From contig NW_027331346.1 in the NCBI RefSeq assembly GCF_022965805.1, positions 124,001 through 188,000 of the forward strand: a stretch of DNA of 64,000 nt, written 5' to 3'. Under the pieces are notes generated by a model, which was not told the origin of the DNA, ran no database searches, and saw nothing but the letters and a program-made list of their open reading frames with translations. Below, one piece after another: positions 22,040 through 33,900 of this stretch (position 1 is its first letter; the number at the start of each line of letters is the position of its first letter). Source of the stretch: Primulina eburnea. Its lineage: Eukaryota > Streptophyta > Magnoliopsida > Lamiales > Gesneriaceae. A program made the position numbers and the translations under genes.

Positions 22040-22300
22040 ATTTAAATCAACTTCGATCTTTGGATTCAACAAAGAGACCCAAATCTCTTGAAACCGCTGA
22101 AATTGAGGAAGAATTGAGAAGATTGAAAGCACAATTTAAGAAAACTGTACAAATGTATAATGTTGCAGGTTAGGAATGTGTAACTTCTTGAGAAAAAGCA
22201 ACAAATAATGCTCAGAAGAAATCAAAGGAAGTGAGTAAACTGGAAGATTCCAAGCAAGCACAAAAGACAGTGGTGGCCACTTTGGAGAGGGAGAAATAGC
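22040..22300 (+). pseudogene. Coiled-coil fragment resembling plant U-box protein kinases
   Basis: One frame reads ETAEIEEELRRLKAQFK, then TVQMYNVAG, a stop, ECVTS, another stop, and a charged stretch ending TLEREK before a third stop at about 22299. Plant U-box kinases carry a coiled coil of the form E-I-E-x-E-x-R-R-L-K followed by ...MYS.ACKEA between their USP-like and kinase domains. The spacing and the Met-Tyr and Glu-Ala/Val positions agree. No U-box or kinase domain is visible nearby. The fragment lies between element A and a copia insertion. It could be a remnant of a local gene or a captured exon. Identification is from a short stretch only. Confidence 0.35.
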
Positions 22301-22713
22301 AGAACATGCACAGTGGATGTGTGGTAATAACGTGAGGAGATTTCATGATTAAAAAAGGTTTGGGGTTGAATAATGTTTGTGGATTTTCATTTGGGAAAAT
22401 TCACAAAAATCATTAAGACGCTTTGATGAACAAAGTGAGTTCTGGGTTGAAATGGATAATGTAAGAAGCAGCAATATCCTGGTAGGGATTGTCAATGATG
22501 GTCATGGCTGACGGGGGGTTAAGCTGCGTGGAGTAAGAGCAGCGATTGAGGAGTTAAGAAGAAACTTGAAAAATTAGAGTTTTAGGTGGAGGAAATTTTG
22601 GATTTAACTAGAGGATTTTGAAGATGCGGTGAAATAATGATTTTGGTAAAGTTCAATGAAAATATATTTGGGTTGGAAGGAAGTTGGCGAGGCAGAAGAA
22701 AGAAGTTGGAAAT

Positions 22714-22909
22714 TATTAGAAAGGAAAATGAAACATAATATGGAGGCAAAACTCCACTGATGAAAATCAAGCTCTTTCTCGGTACAGCAAACCTATATTA
22801 GGAATGAAAATTCTTAGTCTCAACTACCACAAGTCAACCTATTTATACCAACAGTAAAGAAGGGAAAATGCGACTAATAAAAATGTGTTTTAGCAATTGA
22901 CTTCTAATA
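22714..22909 (-). repeat. Copia element 3' LTR (196 bp)
   Basis: Lies between the GAAAT duplication and the polypurine tract. Begins TATTAGAAAGG and ends GACTTCTAATA in plus-strand reading. It shares CTAATAAAAA(C/T)GTGTTTTAG... with 26924-26962. Confidence 0.85.
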
Positions 22910-22919
22910 TTCCCCCTCA
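22910..22919 (-). other. Copia polypurine tract
   Basis: On the minus strand this reads TTGAGGGGGA, directly before the 3' LTR. Confidence 0.75.
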
Positions 22920-25900
22920 AGATGGGGAGTGGATATTTTCAATTCCCATCTTGACCATCAATATTCGAAGCTTTGAAGGAAGAAGGGCCTTATTGAATAT
23001 ATCTCCAAGTTGTAAATGGGAGGCATCATGCAGTATTCGGATGATGCCTGACTGTATCCTTTTGCGCACAATGTGACAATCAATTTCAATGTGTTTTGTA
23101 CGTTCATGACATACAGGGTTGGATTCTATATGAATGGTCTCTTGATTGTCACAAAACAATGTCACTGGTATGTCAATCACCGTTCACAAATCTTTGAGCA
23201 AAGAAATCATCCAGACGGATTCACAAGTAGCATTTACCATGGACCTATACTCGGCTTCAGCAGAAGATTTAGACACAATTTTTTGCTTCTTTGATTTCCA
23301 GGAAACTAATGAGCTGCTCAGCATCACACAAAATCCAGTAACTGAGCGACGTGAATCAGGACATGCAGCCCAATCAGATTCCGAGAATACATGCAATTTG
23401 GCTTCGGTGTTCGAACTATAGAACAAACCCTGTCCTGCTGTAACCTTCACATATCTCAAAACTGAATAACAGATTGAAAATGAGCAGATCGTGGTGCTGA
23501 GACAAACTGACTAAGTCTGTTTACTAGATAAGCCAAGTCCGAGCGTGTGATAGTGAGATAAAGCAGCTTTCCTACAAGCTTACGATATAGGGACGGGTCT
23601 TTTAATAACTCCCCATCATCTTGACTGAGTTTTGAATTGGCATCCATGGGAGTACTGCGCGGTTTACTCGCAATGAGTCCAGCATCACTGACTAACTGAA
23701 GTGCATAATGATGCTGACATATGTATACACCTCGTGAAGATCTTGCTACCTATATGCCTAAGAAATACTTCAAGTCGCCCAAGTCCTTTAGCTTAAATTG
23801 CATGTTCAAGAAAAGTTTCAAACTCTCAGCTTCAGCGTCATTATTTGTGGCAATTACTATGTCATCCACATATACCAACAAATCCAAGAACACATCACCG
23901 CATGTACGAACAAATAAAGAGCTATCCGCATGAGATTGAAAGAAACCAATCTTGAGAAGAGTAGAAGAGAACTTAGCAAACCATTTCCGAGAAGCTTGTT
24001 TGAGCCCGTATAAGGATTTTTGTAGCTTGCAAACGGCATTAGGTGGCAAAGATTCCCCCTTTCGTTCATATCCGGGAGGAAGTGACATGTAAACCTCCTC
24101 AAATAAGTAACCATGCAAAAATGCATTGTTCACATCAAGTTTCATCAAGGACCAACCTCGAATGCCTGCTAAAGCTAACAAAGTTCGCACTGTGGCTATC
24201 TTAGCAACAGGAGAAAAGGTCTCAAATAATCTACCCCTTCTTGTTGCGTATACATTTTTGCGACTAAACGGGCCTTATATCGTTCGAGAGTCCCATTTGC
24301 TAGAAACTTAGCTTTATAGACCCATTTGCAACCAACGACATGTTTCCCCGAAGGCAAGGAAACAATGGTCCAAGTGTCATTGCTCTCTAAAGCACACAAC
24401 TCATCAGTCATGGCCTGACACCATTCCGGGTGCTGAACAGCCGGAGAAAATATGTGAGGCTCATGAATTGATGAAATATTGTTGACAAAGGCTCGGTAGG
24501 AAGGGGAGAGCCGATGAGTGCTAAGAACCAATGACAGGGGGTGAGCAGTGGACGGCTCGGGTGAGCATAAGGAAGTAGCAAAGCAATGATAGTCACGTAA
24601 GTGTCTAGGCTTGGTGGATACCCTTTTGGAATGGGATTGTTGGAGTGGGTCAGCAGCTGGTGATGGTACAACAGCTGGTGATAGTAGATTAATATGTGTG
24701 GGAAGGATACTTTCAGAAGAAAAAAAAAACAAGATGAGTCGGATGGAGATGATTGTTCTGCAAACAGGAAAGTTTGCTCATGAAAAACAACATCCCGAGA
24801 TATATAAACTTCATTGGTGTCAATTTTGAGAAGTTTTTAGGCTTTATAACCTGAGGGATATCCAAGAAATACAGATTTGATGGCACGAGGAGAAAATTTG
24901 GAGCGCTGGCTCAAAAGTGTAGAGCCATAGCAAAGGCACCCGAACGATCTAAGGTGAGAATAAGTTGGTAGCTTCAAGAACAACAACTCAAAAGGACTTT
25001 TATCAGAAAGGCGTGAAGGAGTTCGGTTGATAAGGTAGACTACAGTAGACACACAATCGCTCCAATAGACCAAAGGAACATGTGATTGGAAAAACAAAGC
25101 TCGAGCTACATTCAAGATGTGTTGATGTTTTCATTCCACAACGGAATTTTTCGTTCAACACTTGAATGATAGGACACAATTCCCTCGGTCTTGAAAAAAT
25201 GGAGAAATTCAATTCTGGAGCATTGTCGGAACAGACAGATTTGACTTTGGAACCAAATTGTGTATGGACCAAATTGCAAAAATCAGCTAAAATGTGCAAG
25301 ACATCAGATTTGGCTTTCAACAAATATATCCAAGTCTATCGTGTGTGATCATAAACAATGGTAAGAAAATACTTGTATTCTTCAACACTCAAAGGTGAAA
25401 TGGACCCCAAACATCAATGTGAATTAATTCAAAAGGAACAACACAAGTTAGATTGTTGGGAGAAAATGAAAGTCTCTTTTGTTTAGCTGAGTTACAAACT
25501 GAACAATCAAGTACATAATTTGGATTTATTGAATCATGATGAACTAACTAATCTATTACAGATAACCTAGGTGAAGAAGGATGCCCCATTCTATAATGCC
25601 ATAATTGGCTATGAGTAAGAGAAACATTACAGATTACAGGAAGAATTTTGATGGATTCCGAACATAAGGTTACCAACACGACTATCCATCCCAATCCTCC
25701 TTTCCTTGGTGATATCTTGAATGACACAAGAATTAGAAGAAAAGGACACAGAACACTTTAGATATTCGGTCAGAGAACTAACACAAACAAGATTGAAATG
25801 GAAGCTGCCAACAAAAAGTACATTCTCAAGTATCAAGTCAGGTGACAACAAAACAGATCCTATATGTGTTGATTCCATTGTGGAATTGTCAGGTAATGTG

Positions 25901-25990
25901 ACTGTGGAATTTGCAGCCTTATAAGAGTGAAAGTATGCAAGAGAACATCAAATATGATGTGTGGCTCCTGTGTCTAAGACCCAATGATTA
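22917..25990 (-). pseudogene. Copia pol: protease, integrase, reverse transcriptase, RNase H
   Basis: Minus strand. Protease active site WVLDTGATHHI (about 25950-25985). Integrase core with VCSDNAPEL near 25200 and the conserved ...VYLINRTPS block near 25020. Reverse transcriptase begins about 24420 with NDTWTIVSLPSGKHVVGCKW, then [10 protein letters not shown] near 24130 and catalytic YVDDIVIA near 23860. RNase H: DWAACPDSRRSVTGFC near 23370, KSSAEAEYR near 23230, and CDNQE...KHIEID near 23080-23150. The domain order (integrase before reverse transcriptase) is diagnostic of Ty1/copia. Stops and frameshifts occur between most blocks, for example near 23460, 24190 and 25330. Confidence 0.92.
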
Positions 25991-26896
25991 TTAACAATAG
26001 AAGAATCATAGAAGGATAATGAAGAGATACCACTGAGAAACGATGCGGATGCCTCAAGCTGTTTAGAATCCATCGTGGTGCCATAGCCAAGCTGCAGTTG
26101 AGTACTCAAGAAGGCAAAGAGATGCTTGCATTGTTCATGACTTAGTGACTCAGGTGCACTGCTGGTTGGTTGTGAATTGGCTGGAGCATCATCAATTCTA
26201 ATATGGTGTGCTCTAACTTTAGATGCATTGTTCGTGGATACGGAATGATGCTTCGGCTTGTATTTGGGATGACTTGGTGGATATCCATGCAATTGGTAGC
26301 ATTTATCAATAGTGTGACCCGGATAATGACAGTGAGAACAGGTTGGCAGATCTAACTTTCTGCCTTTATCACTTTTACCATATAAAGATCCCTTGACAAT
26401 CGCAGTGCTCGGATTAGTGAACGAGTGTGAAGAGTGATCCAGTGATGAACCAAAGAAGTTGGAATGTATGGATCGTTGACGTTCTTCCTGAACCACCAAT
26501 GAGAAGATCTTCGAAATTACATGGATCATATCCATCATCAGAACTTGAGCATGAATCTGAGCATATGACTCATTGAGTCCCATCAGAAATTGCATAACAC
26601 AATCTTGATTTTGATATTTCACTCAATCCTTCATAGAACCACAATTACACACTGATACCGGCTGGAAATCCTTCAATTCATCCCACAAAGTTCTCAAACG
26701 AGTATAATAAGTACTAACATCCATTGAACATTGTTGCAAACCAGTCAATAGCCTTGTTAATTTGAAAAATTCGAGGTGCATTACTTTGATGAAACTTTTC
26801 ACGGAGATCTATCCAGATCTCATGTGCGGTAGCCATATACATGAGACTGTCAGCTATTTCTCGACTCACAGAATTGAGTAGCCATGAAATCACCAT
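25991..26896 (-). pseudogene. Copia gag
   Basis: Minus strand, two open parts separated by a stop near 26625. The first part has the capsid motif WLLNSVSREIADSLMY and WIDLREKFHQSN, typical of copia gag (UBN2/retrotran_gag type). The second has a CCHC knuckle C-S-H-C-H-Y-P-G-H-T-I-D-K-C near 26300-26345, followed by YQLHGYPPSHP. The N-terminus is lost with the 5' LTR deletion: only ~30 bases separate the first gag codons from the LTR remnant. Confidence 0.88.
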
Positions 26897-26967
26897 GCTG
26901 TTGCATATAATCTAGTTACCATACAACTAATAAAAACGTGTTTTAGCAATTGACTTCTAATAGAAAT

Positions 26968-27944
26968 ATTTCATTGAATTAAAATTTTGGGCTAGATGAG
27001 AGTGGGGGATATGATGTTTTGATTTTTCCTAGGACAGACATTTTGAATCATTGGTGTAATTTGGGCCTCATATTGGTAAAAAATGATAAATGAATTGAAA
27101 ATCTTATAAAAGGAATTTTGGCATGTTAGACTAATGTCTGCAGAGAGCATTTGTTTGCAGCAAAAAATTAGATCAAATATTGGAAAAGCACAAGAATATT
27201 TTTAGCCCCCAAAATTGCACAAGGAAAGCTCACTAGTTATTGCAGACCATTTTGAATTAACCTAGCAATAGACAAGCTTTGACACCAGATATTGGGCAGA
27301 GATGGGGGACGGGAGACATCGTGGTGAAGTGCAAGGAGTGGAGAGAACCTCACAAGCAGTGAATAAGGAATGAAGGATCGACAGAAAATGAAAGACAACA
27401 TATTCAGAACAAATCTGAAAATATTCTTTACAAAATTTTAGCCTTCAAGCATTCTTAATTTCTAGTTGTTACAATAAGTTTCTAGCATTTTAGGTATTCT
27501 CGTTCCATATTTAAGCATAATTTTATTATATAGATATTTTTTATTTAATTTTCTATTGGTTTGCATATACATAATCATGTTTAGGTTTTATTTCTTCAAT
27601 TTTTAGTCATTTCTTTCAATTTCCACTATTTTGGTGTATATTTTTTTTAGGATATTGAAAATAACAATCAAATTTTGGATTCAGTCTATTTGTGTTTAGA
27701 AGTAATTGGATTTATAACGTTTTTACTCAATTTTGATGCTTTTAGCATCTGGCACACCCACATCTACAAAATTTTGTACAAACAGTATGTAATCTATATC
27801 GATCAACGTGCACGACTAATTTTAGAATTTTTTTATACCGACTTTTTAATCAATAAAAAGTAAATAATAATGAATTAAACAAAACTTCATTGAGTAGCCA
27901 TGGACCAAAATGAACCTTGAAACTATACAATACAAAACAAATGA
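26968..27944. other. Intergenic stretch between copia element and GARP gene 3' end
   Basis: AT-rich, with no supported gene. The text right of the copia duplication (26968-27450) probably continues the pre-insertion sequence at 22300-22713. The ORF at 27675-27863 has no recognisable feature. Confidence 0.5.
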
Positions 27945-30900
27945 TTAATTGGATGACATAGTTAAGTCCAAATTGATAGGACGATTATGCCACCAACTGC
28001 TTCCACATTCATCTGATATTTCCGGAGGGTAATTCCGTAGATTGCCTCCAACATTTTCTGTCTTGGTTTCTAATTTTAAATCTATATTTATGTGTTGAAT
28101 TCCATCACCTCTCTTCCATATTGAATTATTGACCGCGCTTCCCTTTGCACCGTCAACCTAACAAAATAAATAAATTATCAAAATTCGTCAAATATAACAA
28201 TGTTTGAAATATATATAATAATTTGTTTAATGAATGTTTTACGTCAAATAAAATTTATATTTATAATAAAATTAACTGATAATTCAAAACCTTTCAACCA
28301 AAAGTACTTTAGAATATGTGCCAAATTCATTAAAAAGTGTTAATGTGCCACTCACCTGGTAATAATTATGCACATTTTCTTCTATTGGGTTAATTTTCTT
28401 TGTGGGTTGGGATATTTGTTTTCTTTGAAGTGATGCTTCTCTGCAAAAATATATTGAATGTTAAAGCAAAACGTAATAAGAAAACAAATCAAATAACATT
28501 TAAACTATGAAACATTGTAGATTAAAAACCCATTGAAATTGTAGTAAGAATTATTTAAATGTCAATAAACCTGATATTATGTTTGTTGTATGCATATGTT
28601 CTAGATTTTAATCTGACCTTAAACAATCTCACTATCTTGCTGCTAAATGTATTATGAAATTTAAAAGGAACTCAAAATGTTGGATTGTGGTATTCAAAAG
28701 ATTCTACATTTAATTTAATTGAGTATTCAGATACCGACTATGTAAGGTGAAAATTAGATAGGAAAATCACTAGTGATCCATGTCAATTTATCGGTGAGAG
28801 ACCGATATCTTGGTTCAGTAAAAAACAAATTTCCATAGCTACATCAACAACAGAGACTTAATATTTGGCTACTAAAAGCTGTTGTTCACAACTTCTACCT
28901 ATTCAATAGCCACAATGAGATAATTGAATTCAAGCTTCTTAAATTACTTAACTTAATAAACAACACAAGTTCTATTGTGATCATATACAATCAAGTGTGC
29001 ACTCAAAAATAAAGCATATCGATATTAGATATCATTTTATCAGAGCTCATGTGGAAGAAAGATATAAGACTGGAATACGAACCCTCTAAACAAGTTGCTG
29101 ATATTTCACCAAACTACTGTCGAAGTCTAAGTTTCCTTGAAAAATATTCTAGGATTAATTAATTTATCTTTATTACTTTCTAAATTAAGAGTATGCATAT
29201 TTTTAGTAGGAATCATACTTGTGTGTTCATCCCACTTTGGCTGAATATTTCCCTAGAAATTACACTGATAAATAGAAGGGTCTGGTCTACTGAAATAATA
29301 TCTCTACTGAATTTCAGGAATTTTTTTTTTCATCAGGCTTATCATATAGTGTAATTAGTTTGATTTATTTTTATTTAATTAACCTTTAAAGTACAGCCAA
29401 AGTTATTTTTTATGTTTAAATAAATTTAAAAAATTCAAAAAAAAATTCTCTCCGGACAGTTCTTTTTTTAAACAAATTTTAATATAACCACATCCTGAAA
29501 CATGGCATTGTGTTTGTCTCATTTGGATGTAAATATAATCTTTCAATGCCCCATTTTCTAACGTTATTTCAAGCAATCCGTTCGCATTCTTGATTTCAAT
29601 GTCCTCACTGCAATTTTCGCATTCTCAAACTCTTCTATGCCAATTAAAACTTATAATTTCATAAATGGAAGCCTACAGATGAATTCTTATCAAGTGAACT
29701 TTTTGAATCTATGTATGGCATTGAAGAGGTTTCTATGGTATCCATGTTCAAGGCTCTGGAGGCTACTGGACTCTGAGCATTTCTCAGGCTTCCTGTTGTT
29801 ATCTTCGAGGATACTCGTCTTGAATTTTATGTCAACGCTATAGTCAGTGCTGCTAAACAGATATCTTGCACTTTGGGTGAAAATACTTCTCTTTTATTGA
29901 GATATGTTTGCGTCTACATTCAGTTTGCCGAACTAAGAACTTTAAGATATCTTTCATCTATCTCAGTTCGTTATCTCTCCAATGAAATTAAAGTTTTCTT
30001 ATTCTGACAATTCCATCTCAGTTTCATGCAAGAATAAAGAGACGAAGATGGAGTTCCAAGTGTTGATGGATCTCAGTTCGAAAGACACTACAAGAATAAA
30101 TGCATATGGTGATATTCATAAATGTCATCATATTCAATATTTAATGATATTTAAGTTTTAGTGACACCTCCAACAAATACCCTATATTCCAATGTCGTCT
30201 TAAACTTCGTGACATTTTTTAATGTCATTATAAGATGTTAAGAACAAGGTGAGCTGATAGTCCATTGTTCTCGATGTTATGGTTGATATGATCGAGAAAT
30301 GCTCTACTGGTTTTGTTGTTCCGATTGGAAAATTGTTTGTTGTCTTACGTGTTTTTGTCTCTACTGTTCAAGATCTAAGTAAGACGAAAATGTTAGATGT
30401 CGCAAATGTTTTGGCATGACATCCCAAAGTTTAAGTGTAAGGTCCAAGAATTTAATTTACTTAACCTGAATGCATGCAATCTAGGGTTTTATTTAAATGA
30501 TGTGTTTATTTATTTTTATGCATTTATTGTATAATTATTGCATGATATGATTCAATTTATTATTATTTTAAAAGTTCACGTATTAGGGTTTCTATATGCA
30601 TTTAGCTCTCGATCGAGAAACGAAGACCGAGGAATTTTCATGAAAATTATTTTTATTACATGAATAATATTTATTAATTAATATAAGGTGTTTTAAGTGT
30701 ATTTTTCAATAAACAGGCTTTGTTGGATAGTTTTACCCGCCAGAGAATATTTTTGATAGGTACACAAATCTTAATGAATCGGAGGACTTGTTGAGGGCTT
30801 GGCCTGTATTTTCAAAAACGTACCAAAAAGAAATATTTTTCGGGAGCATTTTTGGGCATGTTGTGTTTGTTTTATTGCTAAATGGGCTCAAAAATCATTT

Positions 30901-33900
30901 TTACCCTTTTTAAATTAAGTGAGGGCCTATTAGTGCATTTTAAATAAACCTAAACCTATTTTCACCAACCCTAAACCTAATTATATCATAGCAGCCGCCC
31001 CTCCCCTCCATTCAGCAGCCTCCTCTCAGTTTCTTCAGCTAAAGGCTTCGGCCATTGGTGCTCTTTCAAGAAGGATAATTTCCCGCGTCTCTGATGCCTC
31101 CCTGACGTGAAATTCTTCAAGCTTTCGATCTTAAATCATAAAGGCACGCTTGTATTTTCATTTTCTCCTCATACACACCATAAGTATGTTGAAGTTTATG
31201 TATTTGTATGAAAATTTTATGATCTACATCATGCTTGTGTTTTTGAAGAGGTTTGACCCGAAACGTTGCATCTTTAAGCCTAATACTCACGTTTTCTTTG
31301 TGTGGTTGCAAGGGGCTGCCGACTTATTGATGTTAAGGGGCTATGAATGGTGATTTAATGCTGTCATAGTGCTGGAGTCGATAGAGTGCAGGTGCTAGAT
31401 GAAGGCCGAGACTTGGTGCACTAGGCGGCTAGGGTTTCGAGAGGTTTTGGTGCAAATTATGGTAGACTCAGCTGAAAGAGGGATGAACCAGACCAAGGTG
31501 CGATCCATGAGGGTCCAACCGAGGTCCAAGGGGAGTCTCAACACAGCTGGTTTTGAGTGGAAGAGGGTTCCCTAAGTTAGGAACCGATGCTCTCCAAGAA
31601 ATGCTCGGTTGTGCGTTTCTTTTGAGGGTTCGAGAAGTGCGCTTGCATGGGGCTGAAGGCTATGCTTAGTTGAGTCCAATAGGGTCATGTTTTCATCCTA
31701 AGTGGTCTGGTTCGAGTATGGTCGGGGTGGTTATCGAGCTAGGGCCGAGAATTGGTGAGTAGGGTTTTTGAATTGTTGGTTCTGGAAATTTCAGTAGCTT
31801 GCATCAATGTTTTGGGGACTTTGGGTGGTTTGAATTAGAGAGTTTTATGTCTAATTTGATGATATTAAGTGGTGTTTTAAGTTGGAAGAAATTTGGTTAA
31901 GTTTCGGGTCGATTCGGGTTAAAACCGGGACCCCGATCCAAGTTTTAAAACGAATCGGTTAAGTTTTTAAACGAGCTCGCGTTTACATCTAAGAAACACT
32001 TTTAAATATTTTTTGGGCTGTTTTAAGGAGTTTGGTAAGCTTCGGGTCAAATTTAGAGGTCCAGGGGTAAACGGTCATTTTAGGTTTCCGAGGACAAAAG
32101 TCAGCGTCTCGAGCACAAATTTATCATGCTTTTAAATATTTATGCATAATGATTATGTTTTTTTTATGAAAAATACGTTGCATGCTTGATTTTAAGAAGA
32201 ATTTACGCATGTGTATGATTTTTGATAAGTGATGAAGATGGTGATGTGTTGAAGGATGAGAATTAGTTGTGACTAACGATGTATATGTAAATGCTTAATA
32301 TGTATATGTAAATGCTGATGATGAGTCCTAGGCACAATGGATGGATAATACTGTCATTGATGTCCGACAGCCGTCGGGTACCACGGTTCTATGTAGATGA
32401 ATCCATCGTATAATAATGAATGATGTTACGAAAGTCACAACTAATGAACTTAATTCATGAAAGGAAATGATGTATAAGTATATGATGATAACGATGAGAT
32501 TTTTTGACACGTTATGATTTCAAATGACACATTTACATTACGCTTTTTCAGTTCATTAAAGGTATGTTGATCAAAGTATATTTTTCATTGCTGTGTGCTG
32601 TATATATGTACTTTTTATTCTCGTACAGGTGTGCTGAGTCTTTAAACTCACTAGGCGTGTGTGTTGCAGGTGAGCATGTTGATGAGGGGACTGGAGGTGC
32701 CTAAATATGAGTAGACAAGACTGGATGTGCGCGCACGACCCGAGGACAACAATTCTTCCGCACATGATGTTTTCTTTGATATTGGAGAGTACTTTAGAAT
32801 TTTAATCATTGGTTTTGATACGATGTTGATTACTAGAATTTTTACTCGTTATGTTTAAGCATTTTTGGTTGGTCGAGTTTGGCCATTTTAAATTGCAATA
32901 TTCTAAATTTTTAAATATTTACGAGTATCTTTAAGTGGATTGCATGCATGTAAAATATTTAAATAATATTTATGAAAATGTGAGGTTTTAAAAAAAATAA
33001 AAATATTTCCGCATTTCAGTATATGTTACATTATGCCATTCCAAGTGCTACAATAAAGAAAGAGCTTGGTGAAGCCCAAGCATCTGCTGCAAAGAAGAAT
33101 CCCAAGTGAAAGATGATTTTATGGAGTAATTCTACGAAGAAAGTTTCTGAGGGCTTTGTTGTTGTGTTGATTATCCCGCAAACCAAGAAAAAGCCGAGAA
33201 CAGTTAAGATTAAGGATCCCAAGTAGATTGTTTCTGTTGCTGATAATTTCTCTAAGCCATATTTCTTTCCATCCACAACTAATGTTGTTAAAATTATTCA
33301 TGTGTTTACATCTACTGAATCTCAACAAGCACAACCCATGTCAACACAGCCTCTCTATTGATCCATCTAGAGCTGGGTCATCCTCCAATTTTATATTTTC
33401 CCCTAGACCAAAAGGAGATGGTATTAGAGATCCTCTGTCGGAAACCAATAGATCTGGACTGTTTTGCCCTAATATTATTGGAAAAGTCAAAGGCACGATG
33501 GTTGTTGAACCAATTGCTAAAGAAGCCGGTGAAGATGAAGCTCTAAAATCCTTTGCGCAGACCCAATATGTCTGCACATGGAGAAAATTGATGACTTTAC
33601 TGATCACGAGATTGAGTATCTCAATGAATGGGTATGGATACACAGAATTACTCGATTTTCACTTTTTTTTCAAAAATATAAGAAGAAAATTTCTATAGCA
33701 GTAAGGCTAGAGGTCATGGTTTTTACTTAGGCTCGAACCAACATCATGGCCACTGCAAAAACCCGAAGAGAATATAATTTTCGCAAATCTAAAATTTTCC
33801 CAAGTCAGTGAAACCCTAACTTCATTGAAGGAGAATTACGATTATCATGGCCCAACTGTTTTTCAGAATGTTGCACTTATTAAACAACTCAACAACAATC

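Larger units (their letters stand above)
22714..26962 (-). mobile_element. Ty1/copia element, minus strand, degenerate, with GAAAT target duplication
   Basis: Both ends are bounded by GAAAT (22709-22713 and 26963-26967), and the terminal inverted repeat is TATTAGAA/TTCTAATA instead of TG...CA. The left LTR is complete (22714-22909, 196 bp). The right LTR keeps only its last ~39 bases (about 26924-26962), so the 5' LTR body, leader and N-terminus of gag are deleted. The minus-strand order is gag, protease, integrase, reverse transcriptase, RNase H, the copia order. Several stops and frameshifts interrupt it. Confidence 0.9.

Noticed and set aside
33228..33698. 156-codon ORF as an independent gene
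   Set aside because: It shares its frame text with the long degraded env-like ORF on both sides and is only its least damaged part.
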